Assembly (NCBI RefSeq): GCF_000331105.1
Contig: NC_020054.1
Location: 5,831,815-5,895,814 of the forward strand
Direction: 5' to 3'
Origin: Fibrella aestuarina BUZ 2
GTDB taxonomy: Bacteria; Bacteroidota; Bacteroidia; Cytophagales; Spirosomataceae
Length of the DNA: 64,000 nt
Shown: piece after piece, positions 1-8,365 of the stretch
Layout: the number at the start of each line of letters is the position of its first letter
How positions within the stretch are numbered: the first letter of the stretch is position 1
The notes under the pieces: model-generated
The model's database searches: none
What the model saw: only the letters and a program-made list of their open reading frames with translations
Told to the model about the DNA's origin: nothing
Program-made: the position numbers and the translations under genes

Positions 1-401
1 TCCCCGGCCTGGTGGTAGCGTCGCTGCTTTATAGCCTGCCGTTTATGGTACATCCCATTCAGGCGGGCCTCGAAAACCTGCCCGCCTCCTGGCGCGAAGC
101 GGCCTACACGCTGGGCCAATCACCCGTACGGACGCTCTGGCGCGTGTTGCTACCCAATTGCAAACCGGCGCTGCTGACGGGCGTGGTGCTGTCCTTCGCG
201 CACACCATCGGCGAATTCGGGCTGGTGCTGATGATCGGCGGGAACCTGCCGGGCCAGACGCGGGTGGCGTCCATCGCTATTTACGACGAGGTAGAGCTGC
301 TGCATTTCGACACGGCCCACGCCTACGCCGCCCTGCTGCTGGGGCTATCGTTCGCGATTTTGCTGCTGGTCTACAGCATCAACAAACAGGTGACGGTATG
401 A
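1..401 (+). CDS. modB: ModB, molybdate ABC transporter permease (5' end outside window)
   Basis: Inner-membrane permease of a molybdate importer, passing oxyanion from a periplasmic binding protein to the cytoplasm. About 132 C-terminal codons are visible, in frame from base 3; the start lies left of the window. The EAA-loop signature that docks onto the ATPase is seen as EAAYTLGQSPVRTLWRVLLP. It is followed by the GxxLSFAHTIGEFG segment typical of ModB/CysT permeases, then a final hydrophobic helix ending just before the stop. The stop overlaps the modC start (ATGA), so the two are translationally coupled. Other sulfate/molybdate-type permeases share the EAA loop; the molybdate assignment rests on the IGEFG segment and the adjacent ModC. 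Confidence 0.85.
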   Translation, partial: PGLVVASLLYSLPFMVHPIQAGLENLPASWREAAYTLGQSPVRTLWRVLLPNCKPALLTGVVLSFAHTIGEFGLVLMIGGNLPGQTRVASIAIYDEVELLHFDTAHAYAALLLGLSFAILLLVYSINKQVTV

Positions 402-1210
402 TCAATGCCGCCCTGCGCTTCCCCCGCCTGTTTGCCGACGGCGCTGGTGAACTGAACGTAACCCTGACGCTGGCGACGGGTAGCCTCACGGCGCTGGTGG
501 GTCCGTCGGGGTCGGGTAAAACCACGCTGCTGCGCCTGCTGGCGGGCCTCGACGTACCCAGCGAAGGGCGTATCGTGGTCGACGGGCAGGTCTGGCTCGA
601 TACCCAACGTGGTATCAACCAGCGCCCGCAGCAACGCTCCGTGGGATACATTTTTCAGGATGCGGCCCTGTTTCCCAATCTCACAGTGCGCGAGAATATT
701 CTGTTTGTCACGCCCAGGGGCGAACGTACCCGCGCTGACGACTTAATTGAGGCGACCGGCCTGACCCCCTTTGTCGATCAGAAACCAGCGAAGCTGTCGG
801 GTGGGCAACAGAAACGGGTGGCGCTGGCGCGGGCGCTGGTGCGGCGGCCTCAACTGCTGCTACTCGATGAACCTTTTGCGGCGCTGGATACCCCCGCCGC
901 CGACCAACTCCGGCAGGTAGTACTCGATCTGCACCGCGCCTGGGGCACCACCACCCTGCTGGTCAGTCACCACCGGGTCGACGTGGCCGCGCTGGCCGAG
1001 CGGGTCATTTCCCTCCATCAGGGCCAGATCCAGGCCGACCAGCCAACGTACCCAGCCGACAAACCAGCCGGTCGGATCAGTCGTATCTGGTTCGATGAGG
1101 CCGCGCAGGTGTGGGTGGTCGATACCGACACGTTCCAGGTACGTTCCGCCGATGCCCGGTGGGGACAGCGGCGCGTTGGCGACCGCATCGAGGTTTCCTG
1201 GCTGAACTAA
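398..1210 (+). CDS. modC: ModC-like molybdate ABC transporter ATP-binding protein
   Basis: ATPase driving molybdate import together with the upstream permease. The 270-residue product shows Walker A GPSGSGKTT near residue 43, the signature LSGGQQKR, Walker B LLLLDEPFAALD and the switch His in LLVSHH. The ATG at 398 overlaps the modB stop; a longer reading starting at 158 lies inside modB in another frame and was rejected. Typical ModC is about 350 residues with a C-terminal molybdate-binding TOBE/Mop domain. Here only about 60 residues follow the ATPase core, so that domain is absent or much reduced. A sulfate or general oxyanion ATPase is the alternative. Confidence 0.85.
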   Translation: MINAALRFPRLFADGAGELNVTLTLATGSLTALVGPSGSGKTTLLRLLAGLDVPSEGRIVVDGQVWLDTQRGINQRPQQRSVGYIFQDAALFPNLTVRENILFVTPRGERTRADDLIEATGLTPFVDQKPAKLSGGQQKRVALARALVRRPQLLLLDEPFAALDTPAADQLRQVVLDLHRAWGTTTLLVSHHRVDVAALAERVISLHQGQIQADQPTYPADKPAGRISRIWFDEAAQVWVVDTDTFQVRSADARWGQRRVGDRIEVSWLN

Positions 1211-1218
1211 CCGCGTGC

Positions 1219-2124
1219 TCAGAGCGACGTAGTCAAGCCCGTTAGTCGTTCGCTGCCCAGCCACAGGTCGAGCGCCTTCTGCTGATCATAACTATCGGGC
1301 GATGAGGGGATAGCTTTCGCCCCATCGTAGTAGCCGCCCGAGGTGGTCACGCTGTCGATCAGGGCAACCGCCTGCCGCGCCGACTCGTCGGGCTGGGTGA
1401 CAAAGCCCGCCAACCGCCCAAAAACACGCAGAAAAGCGCGCAACAGTTTGTCGGTCAGCTTACCCGACCGGCCAAAATTGGTGGCGGGCATAAACCCCGG
1501 ATTGAACGCATTGACCAGCGTTTCGGGCGTGGCGGCCCTCGCTTTCAGCCGCCGATCGAGTTCGTAGGTGAACAGCACGTTGCAGAGCTTCGAGGTCGTG
1601 TAGAACGACTGCTGCTGCCGTCCCGGCTTCAGGCTGGGGTCGGGCGTGGGGTGGGCCATGTCGTCGACGGACCTGAACCGTGGTTTTTCAAACGGCGCGT
1701 TTACGGTTGGGTCGTGCAGGGCGCTCGATACCACCACGATGCGTTCGATCGGAAACTTGTCGAGCAGCAGGTTGGTGAGCAGAAAATGGCCGAGGTGATT
1801 CACGCCAAACGTTTCTTCGATCCCGTCTTTGGTGTACCGGAAGGGTCCGTCGTAGGTAAGACCGGCGTTACAGATCAGGCCATACACGGGTTCGTCGGCG
1901 GGTAGCTGCGCCACAAACCGCCGGATGCTGGCAAAATCGGCGAGGTCCAGCTCACGGATAAGATGCGGTTTCTCCCGATCGAGCGGGGCGAAGGTGCGCA
2001 CCGCCTCGCGGGCTTTGTCGAGGTTGCGGCAGGCCAGTATGACCCGGTAGTCGCGGTCGAGCAGGTAGTGGGTCAGCCACAGGCCCAGCCCGCTATTGGC
2101 CCCGGTAACGATGACAGTCTTCAT
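1219..2124 (-). CDS. SDR family NAD(P)-dependent oxidoreductase (protochlorophyllide-reductase-like)
   Basis: Short-chain dehydrogenase/reductase of 301 residues, cytosolic. The Rossmann glycine motif TGANSGLG is at residues 7-14, followed by the NAG motif (ICNAGLTYDG), the catalytic Ser in VVVSSALHD and the catalytic Tyr/Lys pair in YTTSK. The long insert between Ser and Tyr resembles the protochlorophyllide reductase/retinol dehydrogenase-like branch. In a non-photosynthetic organism that only means an SDR of unknown substrate. The ATG at 2124 places the glycine motif at the normal distance; an in-frame TTG nine bases upstream is less likely. It converges on modC, with 8 bases between the stops. 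Confidence 0.85.
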   Translation of the reverse strand: MKTVIVTGANSGLGLWLTHYLLDRDYRVILACRNLDKAREAVRTFAPLDREKPHLIRELDLADFASIRRFVAQLPADEPVYGLICNAGLTYDGPFRYTKDGIEETFGVNHLGHFLLTNLLLDKFPIERIVVVSSALHDPTVNAPFEKPRFRSVDDMAHPTPDPSLKPGRQQQSFYTTSKLCNVLFTYELDRRLKARAATPETLVNAFNPGFMPATNFGRSGKLTDKLLRAFLRVFGRLAGFVTQPDESARQAVALIDSVTTSGGYYDGAKAIPSSPDSYDQQKALDLWLGSERLTGLTTSL

Positions 2125-2298
2125 ACCCAACAAGTTACAAAAAAGGGCGAAAGCAACTTACGGGTCAGTTAGTCGAGTGGTTCGTTGAACGGTGCCACCT
2201 CTCCCACTGGACCGCTGCCTTACTTTACAAAGCCAATTGAATTACTAGGCTGTTACCTTTTCACGTTTGTAAAAACACCTTCCAACCTCATTTTTACC

Positions 2299-4569
2299 AT
2301 GCGTCGTAAACCGTATAATCAACCCGATTATTGGCAACCGTTTACCCAAACCGAGGACACCTCGCAGTGGGTAGCGGGCCTCGACAGTCAGTTGAAGCAA
2401 GCCGATCAGCAGGCCGATGTACCCTTGTCCGCGCATAAAGGTCGCCTGCGCTGCTGCCTGACGCCCAACTCCTTCTGGCTGCTCTACACCCTGGGCGAAT
2501 CGGGGCAGGTGGCCATCCGCACCTGCTACGACCCGCAAACGCTTCAGGGATATCGCCTTGGCAAAAAAACCAAAACGTCGGTCGAGTACCTCATCGACGG
2601 GGCGCTGGGTACGTTCCAGGTAACGGTGAGCTGGCCCGGCGACGATGCCCTGTTGCATTACACCACCACCCTCACCCCGCATCAGCCGTTCAGCGTGCAG
2701 GCCTTCCCGCGCGATCTGTACCTGCTGGATGGTCAGTTCAATCCCATCACGACCGAGGGCATGGTCTACGTCACCCAAAGCGGCCCCACGTCGGGGCTGG
2801 CGTATCTGTCGGTGACCAAACCGCTGGAGGGCTCCCTCGTCTATTTCCAGAATTTCACCGCCCTCAACCCGTATTTCCAGGCGACGCAAACCGAGCCGTC
2901 GGACACGGTGAAGGCCCACTGGCCCGAGGTTGGCTTTGCGCTGCCGTCGTCGGAGCACCCGCTGGAAGCCGAGCAGGCCGTGGTGCTGTCCGACGCGTTC
3001 ATCTACCTCAGCGAGACCGTTCCGGCAAGTGAGTTTGAGGCCGCCGATCAGTTCATGGCCGCGATTGCCTGCGTCTACCGGCAGCTACCCCGCCTCGAAA
3101 CGACGTACTACGACTGGCGTAAGGCCGCCGAACGCACCATCGACGCCCTGACCGAATCGCCGCATTGCGGGCGTCGCATTCGCCAGCAGTATTACCTCAA
3201 TGCCTACGTCGATGCGACCAACAAGCCGCCCGAGAGCATGGTCCAACTGGCCATTCTGGTGCCGCTCTGGGAATACCAGACGTGGGGCGAGCGGCCAATA
3301 CCCCTGGTGGAAGCGCTGCAAAAAAGCCTGCCCACGTTTTACGACAAAAAGCAGGAAACCATCATGCGGTGGCTGCCGGGCGGCACCTTCACCGAAGAAA
3401 ACCGCAGCGAGGAGCAGGACCCCAACAAAATCGACTCCTGGTACCTGCTCCATACCCTGATGAACCTGAGCCGGCTGGCTGATAAGGGCGATACCAAGGC
3501 CAAGGAATTGCTGTTTAGCTCGCTGGAGTTCGTGATCCGGGCGGCGCACCACTTCGCCTACGACTGGCCGGTTTTCTACGACATCCGCACGCTGGACGTG
3601 GTGAAAGCCGAAACCGAAAAAGGCAAGGGTGGTGAGCTGGACGTGGCCGGGCTGTACACCCACGTCATGGTGCAGGTGTATGAACTCACCCGCGACGAGC
3701 GCTACCTCGACGAGGCCGTCAAATCGGCGGAACGGCTGCGCGGGAAGGGGTTTGAACTGCTCTACCAGACCAACATTACGGTGATGAGCGCCCTCACGCT
3801 GGCCAAGCTCTGGAAGCTCACCGGCAACCGGCTGTACTTCGACATGAGCCGCCTCAGCATCGCCAACATTATGGCCCGCATGTGGATCTGGGCAGGCGAT
3901 TTTGGGTTCGGGCAGGTCCGCAGCACCTTCCTGGGGGTCGCGCCACTCAACAACGCGCCCTACCTGGCGGCTTACGAAGAGGCCGAAATCGTGGCGACGA
4001 TGATCAATTTCCTAAAAGAAGTGGGACAGGACGTACCCGACCCGATCCGGCTGCTGCTGTCCGAATACATGAAATACCTGCTGCACCGGGGGCGCTTCTA
4101 CTACCCGTCGGAACTACCCGCCGAGATGGTTTGCCAGGCCCCCCGCGAGGGGCGGATTATCCGGGAACTGCCGATGCCGCTGGAAGACATGCCGACGGGC
4201 TGGAAACAGGCGGGCGAAGTTGGGCAGGAAGTCTACGGCGGCGCGCTGGCCTACATCCTGACGACCTACGCCTACAAGCGGTTTGCCCCGGTGCCGGTCG
4301 TCGTTTTTGCCGACTACCCCGTTTATCAGGCTGAATACCAGGCTGAACACAAAGACAGCGGGTACGTGATTATCCGGCTGGCGGGTACGGCCGACTATAC
4401 GTGCCGGGTACGGTTACTGGCCAAAAGTCGCGAGTTACCCACGGTGCGACTACTGGACGATGCCGACCCGACCAACACACCCCTGAAGCCCACGGAGACA
4501 ACCCGGCACTATGCCGATTATACCGTACCGGGCAATAAACAGCTACGGATCGAATGGGACCGTTCGTAG
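2299..4569 (+). CDS. Large hypothetical protein, probable alpha/alpha-toroid carbohydrate-active protein
   Basis: I do not recognise the family of this 756-residue protein. The first ~300 residues look beta-rich (many short T/V/Y/F strands). Residues ~310-650 are mostly helical with Trp/Tyr-rich repeats resembling an (alpha/alpha)6 toroid of sugar lyases, epimerases or six-hairpin glycosidases. The last ~80 residues are again beta-rich. No signal peptide or membrane segment is seen, so it should be cytosolic. The ATG at 2299 was preferred to an upstream TTG at 2185 because the extra residues look untranslated. An SDR follows 54 bases downstream and a GH130 enzyme after that, suggesting intracellular handling of an oligosaccharide. 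That role is inference. Confidence 0.6.
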   Translation: MRRKPYNQPDYWQPFTQTEDTSQWVAGLDSQLKQADQQADVPLSAHKGRLRCCLTPNSFWLLYTLGESGQVAIRTCYDPQTLQGYRLGKKTKTSVEYLIDGALGTFQVTVSWPGDDALLHYTTTLTPHQPFSVQAFPRDLYLLDGQFNPITTEGMVYVTQSGPTSGLAYLSVTKPLEGSLVYFQNFTALNPYFQATQTEPSDTVKAHWPEVGFALPSSEHPLEAEQAVVLSDAFIYLSETVPASEFEAADQFMAAIACVYRQLPRLETTYYDWRKAAERTIDALTESPHCGRRIRQQYYLNAYVDATNKPPESMVQLAILVPLWEYQTWGERPIPLVEALQKSLPTFYDKKQETIMRWLPGGTFTEENRSEEQDPNKIDSWYLLHTLMNLSRLADKGDTKAKELLFSSLEFVIRAAHHFAYDWPVFYDIRTLDVVKAETEKGKGGELDVAGLYTHVMVQVYELTRDERYLDEAVKSAERLRGKGFELLYQTNITVMSALTLAKLWKLTGNRLYFDMSRLSIANIMARMWIWAGDFGFGQVRSTFLGVAPLNNAPYLAAYEEAEIVATMINFLKEVGQDVPDPIRLLLSEYMKYLLHRGRFYYPSELPAEMVCQAPREGRIIRELPMPLEDMPTGWKQAGEVGQEVYGGALAYILTTYAYKRFAPVPVVVFADYPVYQAEYQAEHKDSGYVIIRLAGTADYTCRVRLLAKSRELPTVRLLDDADPTNTPLKPTETTRHYADYTVPGNKQLRIEWDRS

Positions 4570-4623
4570 CCGCCGCATCAAGCAACGAACCTCACAACGA
4601 AAACTAACTCAACAACCAACGTT

Positions 4624-5388
4624 ATGGAAACGACAACCGCGCACTACGCCCATACCGCCGTCGAATCGCTGACCGGTAAGCGTATCCTGATCACCGGCGG
4701 CACCACGGGTATTGGCCGCGCCATTGCGGTGCTACTAGGCTCCTACGGGGCGCACATCATTACGTTTGGCCGACAGCAGCAGGCCCTCGACGAAGCCCTC
4801 GACGCCATCCGAGCGGCCGGGGGGCAGGCCGACGGGCTGATCGCCGACAGCAGCAAGGCCGACGACATCAAGCGGCTCTTTGCTTTTGCCGACGAAAAAC
4901 TAGGTGGCCTCGATGTGCTGGTCAACAATGCCGCACTGGGGGCCGAGTCGCTGAGCGAGATGAGTGATACCGACTGGCGGTACGTGATCGAGACCAACCT
5001 GATCGGGTATATGGCTACGGCCAAAGAAGCCCTGAACCGGATGCAGCCGCAGAAACATGGCCATATTGTGCTGATCGGCTCCATGAGTGCCGATGTGCGT
5101 GAGGCGGGCAGTTCGGTATACGTCGCCACCAAATCAGCCATTCAGGGATTTGCCGAAAGCCTGCGCAAAGAAGTCAACCCCGACGGTATCAAAGTGAGTC
5201 TGGTCGAGCCGGGCGCGGTCGGGTCTGACATGCAGGATACGACCTCGGACGAGGAACGCGACAAGCAGGCATCGGGCGAGATGCTGCGGGCCGAAGACAT
5301 CGCCGTAGCGGTCCACTACATCCTGACGCAGCCACGCCGTTGCGATGTCGTTTCCATTCAGATCCGCCCGCACCTGCAATTGATCTGA
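4624..5388 (+). CDS. SDR family oxidoreductase
   Basis: Classical short-chain dehydrogenase of 254 residues. The cofactor motif TGGTTGIG is near residue 25, NNAALGAE marks the NNAG element, Ser lies in LIGSMSADV, and the Tyr-x-x-x-Lys is in YVATK. The arginine after the second beta strand (TFGRQ) suggests NADP(H) preference. It resembles short-chain alcohol or sugar dehydrogenases; the substrate cannot be read. It starts 54 bases after the toroid-like gene and 121 bases before the GH130 gene, so all three may be co-transcribed. Confidence 0.85.
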   Translation: METTTAHYAHTAVESLTGKRILITGGTTGIGRAIAVLLGSYGAHIITFGRQQQALDEALDAIRAAGGQADGLIADSSKADDIKRLFAFADEKLGGLDVLVNNAALGAESLSEMSDTDWRYVIETNLIGYMATAKEALNRMQPQKHGHIVLIGSMSADVREAGSSVYVATKSAIQGFAESLRKEVNPDGIKVSLVEPGAVGSDMQDTTSDEERDKQASGEMLRAEDIAVAVHYILTQPRRCDVVSIQIRPHLQLI

Positions 5389-5422
5389 TACCAGTCGCAG
5401 CTGGGTATGTTGCTGATGCGCG

Positions 5423-5483
5423 GATGGTTGCTGACGCTCGGCTCTCGACTGGGCGTCAGTAATCATCCGAGCGTCAGCCATCA
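5423..5483. repeat. Imperfect inverted repeat between the SDR and GH130 genes
   Basis: The arm gctgacgctcgg (5430-5441) is matched by ccgagcgtcagc (5467-5478). A further 5-bp extension (gatgg/ccatc) lies beyond a 2-base bulge. It could be a weak intra-operon terminator or mRNA stabiliser; no U-run follows. Confidence 0.45.
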
Positions 5484-5509
5484 TTAAGTATTCCAAAATC
5501 CTTCCCTCT

Positions 5510-6628
5510 ATGCCCTTCCCGACCGATCTGCTTGTGTTTTCCCCCAACGACGTCGATCTCTCATACTCACCCCTGCGGTCGTCGATTCAGGCGCAAACGT
5601 ATGTGCTGGGGGCGTTCAACCCCGGCCTCACGCGCCTGCCCAACGGGAATCTGCTGCTTATGATTCGGGTGGCCGAGGCGCTCAATCAGCCCATCATCGG
5701 CGAGCAGATTCACACTATCCGCTGGGATCAGGCGGGCGGCTACGTGCTCGATGCTTACCCACTCAACAGCGTCAATGCGGCCGATCCGCGCAAGTTTCAG
5801 CTGCTGGGTTACCCCTACAAGGTCATGGCGCTCACGTCGCTGTCGTGGCTGCTTCCCGTTGAGCTAACTCCCGATGGCACGCGCGTGGTATCGGTGCATT
5901 ACGACAAAATCATTGCCCCGCAACGTACCTACCAAGAGTATGGTGTGGAGGATGCGCGCCTCTCGAAAATCGGCGACACCTATTACATGACCACCTGCTC
6001 GGTGAGCGCCGAGCGCCACTCAACCACACTGTACACCTCAACCGACGGCCTCAACTACACGCTGCGGGGCATTATCCTCGATCATCAGAACAAGGATATG
6101 GTCTTGTTCGAAGGCCTGATCGATGGAAAGTTCTACGCGCTGACCCGGCCACTGGGCGACTTGTACTTTGCCACCCGCCCCGGCAGCGACTCGTTTCCGG
6201 GCCCGTCGATCAACCTGTCGTCGTCGCCCGATGCGCTGCATTGGAAACCCGTCGACGAGCCCTTCATCCGCGCCCGCAAAGGGTCGGCCTCGACCATGAA
6301 GATCGGCGGAGGCACGCCGCCCATCCTGACCGAGAAGGGCTGGCTGCTCCTGTATCATGGCGTCGAGCTGAATGGCGTCGTGGGCATTTACCGCACCTTC
6401 TGGGCCTTGCTCGACGCCAACGATCCCACGCAGCTCATTCAGCTCCACGACACCACCCCCCTGATGGAACCCAACTCGGCCTTGACCGAACCCATCAAGG
6501 ATCAGCTTTATCTGTCGGGCGTCGTATTCACCACGGGCATTGTCGAAGCGGGCGATCACTACATCGTGGCATCGGGTGAGGCCGATCTGGCCTGCCGGAT
6601 AACTCACCTGCCCAAAAGCCTTTTTTAG
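5510..6628 (+). CDS. GH130-family beta-mannoside phosphorylase or beta-1,2-mannosidase
   Basis: A 372-residue five-bladed beta-propeller glycosidase of the GH130 type. Blades carry recognisable motifs: FNPGLTRLPNGNLLLMIRV, GVEDARLSKIGDTYYMT, MVLFEGLIDGKFYAL and GGGTPPILTEKGWLLLYHG. The family cleaves beta-mannosides either by phosphorolysis or by hydrolysis; which one applies here cannot be decided by eye. No signal peptide is present, so it acts in the cytoplasm on imported oligosaccharide. Its neighbours, a possible toroid enzyme and an SDR, fit sugar catabolism, but no transporter or SusC/D pair is visible in the window. Confidence 0.8.
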   Translation: MPFPTDLLVFSPNDVDLSYSPLRSSIQAQTYVLGAFNPGLTRLPNGNLLLMIRVAEALNQPIIGEQIHTIRWDQAGGYVLDAYPLNSVNAADPRKFQLLGYPYKVMALTSLSWLLPVELTPDGTRVVSVHYDKIIAPQRTYQEYGVEDARLSKIGDTYYMTTCSVSAERHSTTLYTSTDGLNYTLRGIILDHQNKDMVLFEGLIDGKFYALTRPLGDLYFATRPGSDSFPGPSINLSSSPDALHWKPVDEPFIRARKGSASTMKIGGGTPPILTEKGWLLLYHGVELNGVVGIYRTFWALLDANDPTQLIQLHDTTPLMEPNSALTEPIKDQLYLSGVVFTTGIVEAGDHYIVASGEADLACRITHLPKSLF

Positions 6629-6698
6629 CCGATTTGTGTTATAGTGTATGACGTATAAGCAATAGCGTTAATCCGTCCGTTACGTCATTCACTCAACT

Positions 6699-7358
6699 AT
6701 GAAAACGTTTGTTCGCGAAAACGGGCTTTCGCTCGTTTTGGTTGTCATTACCGTACTGACGCTCCTGGGGCAGCTGGTGGTTGGTTGGCACGAGCTTAAC
6801 AGCGACCTGACCGATTTTGGCCGAGCGCCCCTTTCTTTCGGCACGTACCTGAGCAGCGGCCACTGCATCGAGGCCGTTTTTGAGAACTGGGAGAGCGAGT
6901 TTCTGCAAATGGGCCTGTACGTGCTCCTCACTGCTTCGTTGTTTCAGAAAGGCTCGTCGGAATCGAAAAGCCTCGACGAGCCGGAGGAAGTCGACCGTGA
7001 CCCCTCGCCCTCGCGGGCCGATGCCCCGTGGCCGGTGCGGCGGGGTGGCTGGGTATTAAAGCTCTACGAAAACTCGCTCAGCCTCGCGTTTTTCGCGCTG
7101 TTCGGGCTGTCGTTTTTTCTGCATGCCATCGGGGGTACCAAACAGTACAACGCCGAGCAGGCCATGCATGGCAAGCCCGAGGTGCTCACGCTCTGGCAGT
7201 TTATGGGCACCAGCCAGTTCTGGTTTCAGTCGCTGCAAAACTGGCAAAGTGAATTTTTGTCGGTGCTGTCGATTGTGGTGCTGTCGATCTTCCTTCGGCA
7301 GAAAGGATCACCCGAATCGAAGCCCGTCGACGCCCCCCACAGCGAAACAGGAAAGTAG
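6699..7358 (+). CDS. DUF6766-like membrane protein with internal duplication
   Basis: A 219-residue integral membrane protein of unknown function that I believe belongs to DUF6766. It is built from two similar halves. Each has a membrane segment, an ENWESEFLQ or QNWQSEFLS segment, a second membrane segment and a soluble tail beginning QKGS-ESK (about residues 60-90 and 175-205). About four membrane helices are predicted. It has its own 70-base upstream gap and no obvious partner. Function cannot be inferred. Confidence 0.7.
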   Translation: MKTFVRENGLSLVLVVITVLTLLGQLVVGWHELNSDLTDFGRAPLSFGTYLSSGHCIEAVFENWESEFLQMGLYVLLTASLFQKGSSESKSLDEPEEVDRDPSPSRADAPWPVRRGGWVLKLYENSLSLAFFALFGLSFFLHAIGGTKQYNAEQAMHGKPEVLTLWQFMGTSQFWFQSLQNWQSEFLSVLSIVVLSIFLRQKGSPESKPVDAPHSETGK

Positions 7359-7526
7359 ACCAGTGTGGTCGTTGTTGACGCCTGCGCCTTTGAATAGACG
7401 TCAGCAACAGGCTGTCAGCGAGCCGATTGGGTTAAACACGAGCCCTATCGCCAGCTTGCTAGACAGGGCTTACGTGAGTTTCTGATTTATTGTGCTGACT
7501 ACACTGAACCAATCGGATACGTGCGC

Positions 7527-7560
7527 GGTTGAATTAGTAGTCACGACTACTAATTCAACC
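7527..7560. promoter_or_regulatory. Perfect palindrome 16+2+16, probable MarR operator
   Basis: Left arm ggttgaattagtagtc (7527-7542), 2-base centre ac, right arm gactactaattcaacc (7545-7560); every base pairs. It ends 2 bases before the VOC start codon. The third gene of the operon encodes a MarR-type repressor, a family that binds palindromes of roughly this size in its own promoter. Inference: autoregulatory operator. It overlaps the ribosome-binding region, so an mRNA hairpin could also block translation. Confidence 0.7.
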
Positions 7561-7562
7561 CC

Positions 7563-7934
7563 ATGGCAACACCAACCCAACTCGGCTTTGTTTCGCTCCA
7601 GGTGAGCGACCTGGATGCCTCGCGTCAGTTCTACACGGATGTGATGCAGTTTGAACCCGCTCCTCAGTCGCCACCCGATGCCTGCGTGTTTGCTACCGGG
7701 AGCGGGGCCATCTTCACGATTCGGAAGCCACTGGTTGACCTAAACGCGTCCCCGAAACTGGGCTGGGGCGTCGGTCTCTGGTTTGCAATCACTGAACTGG
7801 ACGCCTTTTTGGCGCGTATCGAGGGAAAGGCTACGGTGGTCCGAGGTATACAGCCAACCCCCTTCGGAAACACCGCTATCCTTGCCGATCCCGACGGGTA
7901 TTGGCTTACACTGCAAGAAACCAACGCGCTATGA
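7563..7934 (+). CDS. VOC-family (glyoxalase-like) protein
   Basis: A 123-residue vicinal-oxygen-chelate domain protein. It opens with GFVSLQVSDLDASRQFYTDV, typical of the first beta-alpha-beta unit, and ends with NTAILADPDGYWLTLQE, which carries the usual C-terminal metal-binding Glu. The first-strand metal ligand (normally H or E) is Q in this copy, so enzymatic metal binding is uncertain. It is the first gene of a three-gene operon with an EVE-domain protein (ATGA overlap) and a MarR regulator, under the palindrome ending at 7560. VOC proteins of this kind include bleomycin/fosfomycin-resistance-like proteins; the actual ligand is unknown. Confidence 0.8.
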   Translation: MATPTQLGFVSLQVSDLDASRQFYTDVMQFEPAPQSPPDACVFATGSGAIFTIRKPLVDLNASPKLGWGVGLWFAITELDAFLARIEGKATVVRGIQPTPFGNTAILADPDGYWLTLQETNAL

Positions 7935-8365
7935 ATCAACCACGCTATTGGGTGGTGGTCGCTAGCCGCGACCACGCCCTGAATGGTGTCGAGCAAGGCA
8001 TTTTGCAGGCTAATCATGGCAAGCCCGCTCCCCTGCGCCGCATGCAACCCGGTGATGGGGTGGTTATCTACGCACCCAAGCGGCAATATGGCCAAACCGA
8101 ACCGTACCAGCACTTTGTCGCTTTGGGTGTCGTATGCCAGGGGCCGGTGTTTCAGGCAGATGTCAGTCCCGATTTTCGCCCCTTTCGGCGTCATGCCGAT
8201 TACCAGCCCGTTACCGAGATACCCATTCAGCCTTTACTGGAACGCCTCACGTTTATCGAGAATAAAACGCATTGGGGGAACAAGTTTCGGTTTGGCTGCT
8301 TTGACATTCCAGCGGCCGACTTCGCGCTGATTCGGTCGGCCATGACTTCTGACGCCCATGACTAA
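7931..8365 (+). CDS. EVE-domain (UPF0310-like) protein
   Basis: A 144-residue single-domain protein of the EVE/PUA-like fold. It begins RYWVVVASRDHALNGVEQGI, with the PGDGVVIYAPK turn near residue 40 and the C-terminal aromatic segment THWGNKFRFGCFDI. EVE domains bind modified bases in nucleic acids; the role of this stand-alone UPF0310 type is not established. The ATG at 7931 overlaps the VOC stop; the reading beginning at 7901 merely extends back into the VOC gene. It overlaps the MarR gene by 8 bases, so the three genes are translationally coupled. Confidence 0.8.
   Translation: MNQPRYWVVVASRDHALNGVEQGILQANHGKPAPLRRMQPGDGVVIYAPKRQYGQTEPYQHFVALGVVCQGPVFQADVSPDFRPFRRHADYQPVTEIPIQPLLERLTFIENKTHWGNKFRFGCFDIPAADFALIRSAMTSDAHD

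Noticed and set aside
158..397. 80-codon N-terminal extension of ModC
   Set aside because: It overlaps modB in another frame and has no similarity to ABC ATPases; the ATG at 398 fits ATGA coupling.
2237..2261. ttg ... taccttttc as a Bacteroidota -33/-7 promoter for the toroid-like gene
   Set aside because: The spacing of 14 bases is too short and the last base of the -7 box is not G.
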